Below are positions 11,061-21,923 of a DNA stretch of 64,000 bases, piece after piece; position 1 is the first letter of the stretch; the number at the start of each line of letters is the position of its first letter. Location: contig NC_030993.1 in the NCBI RefSeq assembly GCF_000149955.1, positions 2,012,562 through 2,076,561 of the forward strand, read 5' to 3'. The position numbers and the translations under genes are program-made. Source of the stretch: Fusarium oxysporum f. sp. lycopersici 4287. Lineage: Eukaryota > Ascomycota > Sordariomycetes > Hypocreales > Nectriaceae. The notes under the pieces were generated by a model. That model was not told where the DNA came from. It ran no database searches and saw only the letters and a list, made by a program, of their open reading frames with translations.

Positions 11061-12328
11061 TTAGTTCTTGAGCTCCGCAGTGGCAGGGTAGTGCCAGCTG
11101 CGGAAGGTATCCATAACAGTTGTGAACACGACCAGGAGGATACCACCTCCGGGACCCAAACGGAGAACCTGAATACTTGTTAGTTGACCATCCTTCCACT
11201 TTCGGGATGACGACTCACCTTGGGCAAGAAACCCTTGTAGAGAGCACCGAAACCCTCCTCCTTGAAAACGGTTCCTACGGCAGGGAAGGCCCAGTTGTAC
11301 TTGGGAACCTGGCCGGGGACCTTGGGGGTGTTCTGAATTCGACTCTTGACAACGTCCAGGGGAGTGTTGAGAACAGTTCCGATGGTGCCACCAATGGCAC
11401 CAGAGATGAGATCATTGGTGATCTGAGCCCTCTTGGTCTCAGCCTTGGGGAGAAGTTGTCGGACTTGGAAAATGCAGCCGAAGTAACCAGCGTTCCAGAG
11501 GATGTGACGCCACATAGTACTCTCAAGACCCTGGTAAAGAGTAAGAGGACCCTCGTTCTTGACAGTCTTGACGACACAATCGACCATGCCGTTGTACTTT
11601 CCAGCGGAAGCCTTGTCCTGAAGACGAATCTTGACGAGCTCGAAGGGAACGACGACGAAAGCCTCGGTAGCACCAGCAGAGGCACCGGTGAGGATGGAGA
11701 GCTGCTGGTTCATCTTATCGACGCCAAACATCTTTCGGTAAACCTTGCCCCATTCATCGTTGGCAGCGAACTTGGTAGCACGCTTGGGAGCCTCCATGAG
11801 GATGGGAGCGGAAATACCGCGGTAGAGTCGTGAGAAACTGGCGCATGTCGTTAGTTGTGGGCGCAACAGAATCGCGAGAGCAGATACCGTACCCCTCCTG
11901 CTTGATGATCTTGCGGAAACAGTCAAGCATGCCATTGTACTCAGCGGTAGCACCGGAACCAGTTTGCAATTGGCTGGTCATCAAGTCAGCAATTGGGCTA
12001 TTATTTCGAAACGCGCACGCATGGTTCGTCATACACTCGGGTCTTGACAACGTCAAGAGGGTACCTGTGGCTGGGTTAGCTAAAATGTCTCGAGCACGCG
12101 ACAGATGCTGTCATACATCACCAGAATCTACAGCCAGCACAAAATTAGTAATGGCCCTCAAACGAGTCGAACTGGCGCGAGCATACCTCCGAGACGCCGG
12201 CAATGGCGCCTAAAATATCAAACGTTAGCCATTGGATCTGGAGAATGGTAGAGTTGAATGAGTTGAACTGGCGTACCTGCGGCGAACTGGTAGATGAAGG
12301 GGAGGGGCTTGTCGTTAGGGTTGGACAT
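11061..12328 (-). CDS. ODC1: Mitochondrial 2-oxodicarboxylate carrier (Odc1/Odc2 type)
   Basis: Inner-membrane SLC25 carrier that exchanges 2-oxoadipate and 2-oxoglutarate, linking mitochondrial metabolism to lysine synthesis/breakdown (family knowledge). Seven exons: 12277-12328, 12187-12209, 12117-12127, 12035-12064, 11893-11973, 11219-11837 and 11061-11168; 307 aa, a normal carrier length. Three repeats each carry the Px[DE]xx[KR] signature: YPLDVVKTRVQ, PFELVKIRLQ and PLDVVKSRIQ. Subfamily blocks such as KRATKFAANDEWGKVYRK and WNAGYFGCIF point to Odc. The N-terminal half is cut into exons of 52, 23, 11, 30 and 81 nt. The joined peptide GAIAGVSEILVMYPLDVVKT across four of these matches the family, which validates the splicing. 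All introns are GT-AG, 50-67 nt. It is convergent with the preceding gene. Confidence 0.95.
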
Positions 12329-14992
12329 TGTGACGACTGTACAGGCGACCGAATAAAGATGAAGGAAGACCAGAAGAACAAAAGAAGAGGTTGAGCGGAG
12401 AGTTGTCGCAAGTTGACAAGAAAGAGAGAAAGCTAAGCTGAGGTAGTCAACGGAAGGGAAGATGGCGACCTCCGAGCGAAGACCGGGCCGGGGAGTGGAG
12501 GGAATTTCTTTGGTGGTGCGTCTTTGTAGGACGAGTATGGATCTTATCGCGCTATGGTTAAGTGATAAGATTCCGTAACCTCACTAATAACCTCCACTGT
12601 GACAGACGGCGAGAATTAGGTCGATGCCGAATGGACGGAGCCTTTTGTTCTAAACAAGCGCCTTGTATCCGTGGGATTGTGGAGATTATAGCAAGCGACA
12701 GCGAGATGAGACCCGGGGGAGGGGTCCATTGATGCTCGGTGAGACGGCAAGCAACCGATCCATGAGGCCCTAACGTCTCCGATTCTTCTCCGACGATGCC
12801 ATGCTCTTTTTTTGATTGCTGTTTTGGGCAAGTCTGTGGTATATTCTTGGCAGTTTATTAATGTCTTGCGAATAGTGTCAAGCATACTGATATTTGCACA
12901 TAATCCCAAACCATCATGAGTTTCCTACCTATGTTATGAATGTAGTCAAACTATTGATAATAAAATACCCGGATGCCCGATGTCTGCCGCTAGCCCTGAA
13001 GCTCTTGGAGCCCGTACCCGACTATTTACCTTTGAGCCGCTTGTACCTGAACATGAAGGGGTTGGCATCGGCAACGGTATTGAGGACCCCTTGTCCTAAC
13101 TACATACTCTATGATAGGCTCTGTTGTAACAAGAGTCCGCAATAATGCAGACGCAGCTCCACGGGAGCCAGGGTGTTAATTGCTGAAGCTTCATACATAT
13201 GCTGGAGAACACTAGACAGAACCTTCAGAGAAGGTTAGGTGAAGCTTCTTCATAAACCGCAGCGCTTATGATGTGGGTATCTCATGAATGTGAGCCATGG
13301 CCTTATAAGTGACCACGTACATATGTCAATTATATCACTATAAACAAGATGATGGATCTAAATCCAATAAGGAAAGTATTCGGAGACGTTGACCAACATG
13401 TTCTGGTATCCCAAAGTACGTGAAGTCTCGCGGAAGCTTGCCAATCATAGGTACGGTTGGAACATATACTTCAAAGACCCAACTTGAGATACTCCGTACC
13501 AGACCCGGAATGCCATCAAGTGATATTGAATTACATAGGTAACACTTCCAGGAGAATACATATGATTCGGAGAACACGCTAATCCACGGACCTTGACCCC
13601 TCCCCACGATGTTGATCCCCGTGCACGGGCGACCGTAGTCTCCATCCCGTCGGCCGAGTGGACCGCGAACTTGGCCCGTGATGAATAGACAGTAACTTGC
13701 CTTGATCTTGAGTGATGAAAAGGTCTAGGATAAATCATTATAAACTCGATTAACTGACCTGAAGAAACACTAAGCTTAGATTAACCTCAAGATATTTTGG
13801 AAAATCTAACAAACAGATACCCTGCAGTCCTCTTAGGAGTAAAAAGAACATTGCAAGTTATTGAAATCCTGTCGTATTACTAAGTGTTCATTCTACTATT
13901 CCTAGTCCTTCTAACTTCCAACAGGGAGTAAGTCTTCATCCACGTTCACGAGTGAGTTAAAAGGTTTACGAATTTGGTCTTGTAAAGAGTGAATCTTTTG
14001 AGTAATATAAGAGCATTCCACCGGATTCGAATCTTTTTCATGATGCCTTGACAACGACACAGGAATCAGATACTTGCCGGAATCCAGCCATCCACAAATC
14101 TCGAAAGCGACAAATGAGAAACTCCAATTGAAAGCATGTGGTGAAGCGCAAGATCAAGTTTCAGAGCTTCAGAGTTGCACACCTTGGAAAAGAGAACCGT
14201 TATTGGTTCAACGTCAATCTGCAATTCACGGAGGGTGTTTCTGGATGGCGGGGTAGGTTCTCCATCGATACAACGGTGACAGAAAAGAGGGAATACGTTT
14301 GTGATTTTTATAAGAAGATATCATCCCAAAATGCTATGATAACAGTACAAGATGTGGTGCATAATAGCAATATTGGTAAGATATAACACTCTGAGAAACG
14401 GGATTATCTTCTAATTGAGAATGGATGCTTAGAATTTATAAGAATCAAATACCAGACTTTCAATATTACCGGGCCTCTTTTGACGCCCTGTCTCCCCTAG
14501 CTGGTAACCAGGGTTGCGATTGGGGCACGTTTTTGGGGCACCATGCTGAATGCACTTGCTGACGCGCACAATTGGCTGGCCCCTCGGTATCGAATCTCAA
14601 GGTCATTAATGACATCGCCTCTTCACCATCCCGATCTGACAAATCCCATTCCTTTCGTCTTCTGATTAAAGAAAAGTGTTCCTGCATCTGCTACACTACA
14701 GACACTTGTCAACAAAGATTTCCCCTCCATCCGAAACCCAAAACGACCAGCGCCCCCTTTACGCTCTCCCTAATAGTCGATCGAACACGCGCTGGGTGGC
14801 AACTTATACCGATCACAAGCAACCGTCGCAATCTTTGCGCTAGCAACCTCAACTTCTGCGCAACTTCACCTGGGCTTGTCGCTATCTCAAGCTCTCCTGC
14901 GCTTCAAATTGCACCTTTAAACAGGCCGTGACCCAACGAGCGTCACAGCGAGGTGCCTTTCGCGCCCAGGAGAGTTCTTTCGCCCCCTGCCC
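12329..14992. other. Divergent intergenic region, carrier to IBTK-like gene
   Basis: About 2.7 kb. The first part (to about 12600) is the carrier promoter and 14640-14992 is the GC/CT-richer leader of the IBTK-like gene. The middle (12900-14400) is AT-rich with only short open frames of no recognisable family. The longest (14138-14386, 82 codons) lacks support from splicing or composition. No tRNA or clear transposon remnant was seen. Confidence 0.45.
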
Positions 14993-17900
14993 ATGAGTCA
15001 CTTATTGTGGAAATCCTACTGGGAAAACGATGTCGACCGGTTTCGGCGTCTGCTGGCCCCAACCAGCTATAATGCCCAGTCGCTATCGAAGAGCCCTGCG
15101 ATAGGAGGAACTGGTGCACTCTTCGGTGTCAGCCCTGGTCTTCCAGGGACTTCTCCACGACCAGCGAATAAGCAACGACGAGTTTCCGGCCATCCGCAGA
15201 CACCCGGAAAATCGAAGGACGGCAATACACATCTTGGACGAACAGAAGTCAACAGCCGCGACCATGCTGGATTGACAGTTCTACTTCGTGCTGCCTCATC
15301 GACCGACCCGAACGCCCACGAGTTTGTCCGGGCTCTTATCGAACACCCTGCCATAGATCTCTACGTCCAAGATCCCGAGAGTGGCTGGAATGCCCTCCAT
15401 CGATCCTTATACGCTGGAAATGTTTCGATTGCGCGACTGTTGTTGGAAAAGGAACGAGTGGACTTGACGAGCCATAACCTCAACGCCGTTAATAAAGTCG
15501 GACTCCTGATCAAGACGAAAGACCATGAGGGAAACAGTCCTTTTGACGTCTACAACTCAACGATCGCCGCAAGATCTCTGAAGAGCATGGAAAATGGGAG
15601 CAATTCCGATAGTGACGCTGATAGCGTTGATAGCGGAGGTGATGGTTTACATCAGTAGGTGGCTCGGGAAACAGACAGGACTTGGCTGATTCTTGGTACA
15701 GTATGGTAAAGACGTCGCATGGATTGCGAAGCTCGATTGATGGTGATGAACTCTTTGTTTTTGGCAGCAACAAGAACGTTTCTCTTGGAGTTGGCGATGA
15801 GGACGATCGCCAGTATCCTGATCGTATCCATCTGTCCAGGCCCGAACTTCTCGTGCATCGATTATACCACTCACACTTGGACGAGCAGGATGAGGAAGCC
15901 CCTTCTTCGTTGAAACTGGATGAGATTCCGACCCTGGTTCGAAACCGGCCGCTCGTTATTCAAGACGTCTCTATGTCCAAACTGCATAGTGCTATCCTGA
16001 CAACCGACCCGGTCTCAAATCTGTATGTTTGTGGTGTTGGTCGTGGAGGCCGACTTGGATTGGGAGACGAAAACACACAATTCAGATTCGTACCTGTTGA
16101 AGGCCCATTCATTGACAAAAAGATTCACCAGGTGGCACTTGGGCAGAATCATACCATGGCCGTCGTCGATAATGGAGAACTTTGGACCTGGGGCCTGAAT
16201 TCTGCCTCACAGCTAGGATATGCTCTGCCTCCACCGATGAAGGCAGATGAAGAACCTATGAGCCTTACTCCTCGCCAGGTCTTTGGATCTCTCAAGAAAG
16301 AAGTTGTCCTAGGGGTTGCTGCGTCCGCAAACCATTCTGTTGCCCATACAGGAAACTCACTATTTACTTGGGGTCGTAATGTCGGACAACTGGCTCTAAT
16401 GGACGCCGATTCGAGATCACTTGATATTCAACATACCCCCAGAAAAGTGGCTGCTTCTCTTCTCGCCGCCCCGATCGAGATGGTATCAGCGATTGACAAA
16501 GCCACTATTTGTCTGCTTTCCAACCATACTGTCTGGGTCTTCAGTCACTATGGTTATAATCTGGTCAAGTTTCCATTCCCCGATGTCTTCGCGAACAACA
16601 TCTCTATGACACGATATGAATCAGGCGGTCGAAGGGAGATTGACCATATCACTGCGGGTGGCGAGACAATAGCTGCTGTGACTGCCCGCGGTGATCTCTT
16701 CACATTTCATTTGAATGATAAGGGGGATCCAAGTCAGTCTGCCGCATCAACTACGAATCCAGTCAAGATTAAGAATGCCCTTACACAGCCACAATGCGTC
16801 TGGGACTCTCGCAAAGACGGAGTCGCATCTGTCGGAGTTGGGGAACATGGCTCGGTCATCATCTGCACAGAATCAGGGGCTGTATGGAATCGTGTAAAGC
16901 GTACAAAGGGCAAACTAACTGGATTTTCTGGATCAAGCGGCACGAAGCGCAAAGACTTCAAATTCCAGCGAGTACCATACATCACCAACTGTGTTGCCGT
17001 CAGAAGCTCCATTTTTGGCGCTTTTGCGGCTATCAGAAAGGATAGCAAAGTTATGGCGGAGGAGATTGAGATTGGAGAGCAATCTCTTCGCGACGATATT
17101 GGTTCTCTACTCTGTCTCAGTGATTTTGAGGCCCCACAACATCACTCTGAAGCAAAAGGCACTCGGAAAACATGGGAAGCTGCCATTATTAGAGAGAAAC
17201 GAGACCCTGTTACCTACGAAATTCTACGGTCAGCCGATATCGAAACAGACTTGGGGCGCTGGCTGGAAATCAACTCTTTCCAGTACGATGACATGAACAT
17301 GGCAATCTGTTCCTCCTCTTTGCCTGATATAAAAATCCCCGTCCACAGTTGGGTTCTTGCTGGCAGAAGCCCGGTCTTACGGCATGCACTATCAGAGTTA
17401 CGCGAACGAGGATCAGCATTCAGCACGGACTCTTTCGGCCTCGAGGTTGTGGATGACAAGGCCTTGTTGACGTTGTTTGAAGTCGACACTTACACTGTTC
17501 TGAATGTTGTTGTCCATGCCTACCAGGACAGATTCGTTCCAGTGTGGAAGTACACGCGCGAAGCACCTCCACTTGCGTTCCGTTTCCGGCAAGTTAGGAC
17601 AGAGCTGATGAAGGTTGCAACAAATCTTGCCCTTCCAAAACTGGAGGCGGCAGTCCGCCTACAGACCGGCGTGGAAGAGTCCCTAGACGGCGATTTGAGA
17701 CAAGCAATCCTTGATCCTTCTTTCTTCGACGACGGCGATATCATCATTGAGTTGGATGGAGAGGACATCATGGCGCATAGCCAACTATTGTGTCAAAGGT
17801 GCCCTTTCTTCGAGGCTTTGTTCAACGGGCGGTCTCAAGGCCAGTGGCTCGCCGGACGCCGCGATGGCATGGACTCTGCAGAAAAGATCAGGGTGGACCT

Positions 17901-19806
17901 CAGTCACATTGACCCTGAAACATTCCAATACGTCATGTCCTTTATCTATGCAGATATCGGACGGGAGCTCTTTGATACTGTCTCGGTGTCTAATTTGGAT
18001 GAGCTGTCAGAGCTTGTACTTGATGTGATGAGTGCTGCAAATGAGCTGATGCTTGATAGATTGTCCCAAGTCTGTCAAGGTCTCATTGGCAAGTTTGTGA
18101 CAACAAGGAACATATCGAACTTGCTCAACGAGATAAGTCCTTGCTCCATTACAGAGTTCAAAGATACTGGTCTTGAATACATCTGCCTTCAACTGGAATC
18201 CATGCTCGAGAACCACCTTCTTGACGACTTGGATGAAGAGCTCTTGCTGGAGCTTGATGAAGTGGTCCGAGACAATCAACTTGCCCGGCTCCCATTTGTA
18301 CGGAGCGGAAGAGCAGAGCTACTACTCCATGACAGTCATCCCGAGTTGGCTGCTGATATCGACGAGGAGCGTCAGGCCAGGATCAAAGAGATGGCCTACA
18401 AGGCATCTCAGCGGGATGACGAGAAGAAACTGTCATCATCATTTAAGGCTCGAATGGGAAGTCTAGATGAAGGCAGTCCGCTCCAAACTCCAGATACAAC
18501 TCGACGCAAGTCCAGAGGTGGGCGGAATGAGCCTTTCAGTCCCAGTCTTCGGCCCAAGCAGTCGCAAGCAGATATGATCTTTGATATGGAGGATGAAGAT
18601 GGGTCTTTATCTGCTAAACCACGATCGCCCATGAATGAAGCTGTAAATATTCGTTCGCCTCCGGAGATAGACGACATGCCGCAGCTTCCCAAAGCATGGC
18701 GGGAATCAAAGGGTAAGGGGCTTGCAGGCTCGGCCCTCAGCCCAGTTCCTCTCGCATTTTCCATGTCCCCCGAGTCTCAACCATCCGAACTGGGCAGTTT
18801 GAAGACACCGGGCGGTGCAATGTCAAAACCCGGCGCTCCATGGTCAGCGTCAAAATTAGCCACTTCGAAGTTGGATCTAAAAGATATCATGTCTGAGGCG
18901 TCTACGTCTGCTTTAACTGCCGGGCTCCAAGCGCAGAGAAAGCAAGATGCTGCAGCAAACAAACCACAGACCAAGATATCTCAAAAAGAACGGAAGAGGC
19001 AGCTTCAGGCATTGGCAGCAGCAGAAGCAGCGGCGAAGGACGAGTCGACGAACCATGTACCTTGGGAGAGTGTTCCAGAAGGGGGGCGACCAGCGCCTTG
19101 GAAGGCAGCAAGTCCGGCACCCAAGACGTCGCTGAAGGAGGCCATGTCTGCGGAATCCAACATGCCAAGGGGGGTATCTGCTAACGCAAAACCTCTGGTC
19201 GCTTCAGAAACGAGAGCAAAGACGGCGACACGGCGTACTGCGTCACCCGACACAAGGTTCCCGGGTCAGGGTCGAACCAACAGCTCCCCCGCAATTGTTG
19301 CAGGACCCTCGACAGAGCAGCAGCCTAAGAAGCCGTTGGTACCACACTCCAAGTCGTACATTACACCGGCACCAAAAGCGGAGCCTACGCTCGGATTCAG
19401 TATGGCTGATATTATTGGCCAGCAGAAGCGCGAGCAAGAGGCCGTCAAGGAAGCGGTTGCGAAGCGTTCACTACAAGAGATTCAGCAAGAGCAAGCGTTC
19501 CAAGAGTGGTGGGACCAAGAGAGCAGAAGGACACAAGAGGAAGAGGCCAGGCGAAAGCAGAAAGAAGGCCGAGAAATGGACAACAAGGGAACTAAAAGGG
19601 GTGGTCGGCGAGGACGAGGTGGTAAAGCCAAAGGCACCGGTGAAGCGGCTACAAACAGCGGGCAAAGCGGCGCAAACGGAAGTAGAGGCGGAGGCACTGC
19701 CGGCTCAAGCAACACAAACACTCGGGGATCGGGAGGCGGACGAGGTGGAGGTGGAGTCGGGGGTGGCCGTGGCAGGGGAGGAAAGGGACGTGGCAATAAG
19801 CCCTAG
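14993..19806 (+). CDS. Ankyrin-RCC1-BTB/BTB protein, IBTK-like
   Basis: 1588 aa from exons 14993-15654 and 15702-19806; the 47-nt intron (GTAGGT...TACAG) joins GDGLH to HMVKTSHGLRS. Domain order: ankyrin repeats at about 75-180 (DHAGLTVLLRAAS, SGWNALHRSLYAGNVSIARL); an RCC1-type propeller at about 235-665 (ELFVFGSNKNVSLGVGDEDD, GVGRGGRLGLGDENTQFRF, ELWTWGLNSASQLGY, SLFTWGRNVGQL); a first BTB at about 750-840; a second BTB with BACK-like extension at about 900-1080 (DIIIELDGEDIMAHSQLL, SFIYADIG); a disordered Ser/Pro/Ala region; a charged block FQEWWDQES near 1487; and an RGG/Gly-rich tail after 1520. This is the order of animal IBTK, a CUL3 substrate adaptor, so the likely role is a Cul3 adaptor (inference). 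The RGG tail suggests RNA or ribosome contact, unproven. Confidence 0.92.
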
Positions 19807-21923
19807 ACTGCATGATGAATATGGCAGTGGAAGTGTTGACCTTGAGGAGCATAGGACTCAAAGGGACATTGGGCACACGGTATACGGTGTAGAGTGCATG
19901 ATCGGTGGTGGACTTGTTTCGTTGTACTTATTGACTTGATCTTGGCTGTAATTGCTAAGAATAACGTATATATGACCCTCTCCAGCTTGAATAGAAGAAT
20001 TGTAGACGTATTTGATAAACCGTGAAACATGTTACTTTGATGATGTGATTCAGCAGGGTACATTGCGATAACCTTGAGAAGTAACTCAACCGACCTAAGC
20101 AAGTCGATCAATTGGGACTTTATTCTCTCTCCTTTTACTGTATTACATGAAGAGTTTAGCTCAGTATGTGAGTGTAACACATAATATGCTATGTAACTCC
20201 ATCAAGGCGAGTCTCTAATTCGCCAAGAGTGACTCTCAAGGTTGCCGTGAGAGTGCCATGGTCGTCCCTCCACAATGAGAGAGAACAGTCTTTATCGAGG
20301 GCGGACATGTGGAGATCGTCTGATGAAAGGCGTGAAACGTTCCGGATCTACAAAGCTAGACTGCATAGAGAAGGCTACAGATACATACCAGAGGCAGAAG
20401 CATTACGATAACGGAGAGTAGCATTGCGGCCAAGCAGGCAACGCCTCTCAGCTTGAAGATAAGCTGAAGGGCTTATCTCGTTCGTGGAAAAGAGTCGGGG
20501 AGAGGAGGGGAATGTCATGAGTCAACATCCCATCTATGACTGGTGCTTAGATGTGACAACCACCATGAGCCAACCAGAAGAGACGAACGGGGTAATGAAG
20601 GATGTTCTGCCTAGTTTATAGCAGAAGTTCTTTAATAATAGTGAAATAGGGTCAATGCATTGCATATGTCCTTGAAGGCCCTTGAATTGCGTGATGCTAT
20701 GCTGTAAGACTTATGGAAACTCTGGGGTTGGAGTAGCCAGGCCGGGCAAATGAATGGAGGTGGGTTTCCATCGGGGATGGATCATGGAGGCGCTTAAAGC
20801 CCCCGGGATTATCGAAAGCATCCACTGAAATGCACTGACCGAGATCCCCTGTTGGGTACGATCCGAGCCCCCCCTTCAGTGGAGGGCTGTTTGAGGTGCC
20901 GGTGTTTTGAGGTCCATGCATGCATTGATATGAATATGGATGGATCGTTATCTTGTAGTCTACGGCAGGTCACAAGACATGAGCGAGATAGATTAGAAAA
21001 CTCGCTCATATAATTTGGACATGGACAAGTTGCGGTAAATCCAACATTTATTATTCTCATCTTGTGTTGATCAACTAATAGCTGACTCGACTCAGGCGCA
21101 AGACGTGCCCATGAGCCCTGTGACTGTGACGTGAGGCTCTAGCCGATGACGACAACCCATTATTATCCAATCCACTCCCTGTCGCCCATCCCATCACGAG
21201 GTCGTTGGTGGTGACCTCTTCCGTCTCTGTCTCTATCTGTTTACTGTACCTTTTCCCTCTCATCCCGTCGCCGTTGGAATGTCATTCCGGCTCTGACAAA
21301 ACACAATCAAACTTGCTTCTATTTCAGAGTTGGGCCTGCTGCAGCAACCCGCGACCTATCGTCTTGTTTTATCTCTATTTGCGGACACAAACAAGTACCT
21401 TGCCTTGCACAAGCAAACCGCGGTACCTGTACCATCTCTGGGCTCTTGTTAGTGCGACTGGATTGGCCTGTACTGTACAGTGTTAGACCCTCTTCTCTCA
21501 CACCTCACTTCAGACCTATTACAACGACAACGACCCTGGACTGGGAGTTGCGTTTGGCTGCCTGCATCTGCGTCTGCATCTCACCGACCGACAGCAAGGA
21601 GATACCTGGGCTTGGACCTGGACCTGGACCTGAGCTTTCTGCTTTTTGCTTTTTTTTCTTCTTTTTTACACTTTTGCCTACACTTTTACCTCCACACTCC
21701 CCCGACCCAAGCACCGCCGACTACCGATCCATCAACTCCTCCGTTCTCCGTTCACCCTTATCGACTTGAACTGCCTCGAACGACATGAACTATGGATGAG
21801 CAGGTCTCGTGGCCGATCAAGATCCCTATACGTTCGTGATCAATTCATCCATCAACCAACAATTACGACCGTACCCTCTTCTTTGCGCACACGACACGAT
21901 ACGATATACGATAACCGATAACG
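19807..21923. other. Intergenic region, IBTK-like gene to ATG13
   Basis: About 2.1 kb, with the 3' UTR of the preceding gene and the promoter/leader of ATG13. No gene recognised. 21180-21780 is C/T-rich leader-like sequence with a short TGGACC tandem (about 21612-21631) and a T-rich tract at 21645-21667. Two short upstream open frames lie at 21785-21839. Confidence 0.45.
21785..21839 (+). promoter_or_regulatory. Two overlapping upstream ORFs in the probable ATG13 leader
   Basis: ATG 21785 opens a 4-codon frame (MNYG, stop 21797-21799). ATG 21792 opens a 15-codon frame in another register that ends at 21839, 84 nt before the ATG13 start. If the mRNA leader begins upstream, as the CT-rich sequence suggests, these could lower ATG13 translation. 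The transcript start is not known. Confidence 0.35.

Noticed and set aside
14138..14386. 82-codon frame upstream of the IBTK-like gene
   Set aside because: AT-rich, no recognisable domain, no supporting splice sites.
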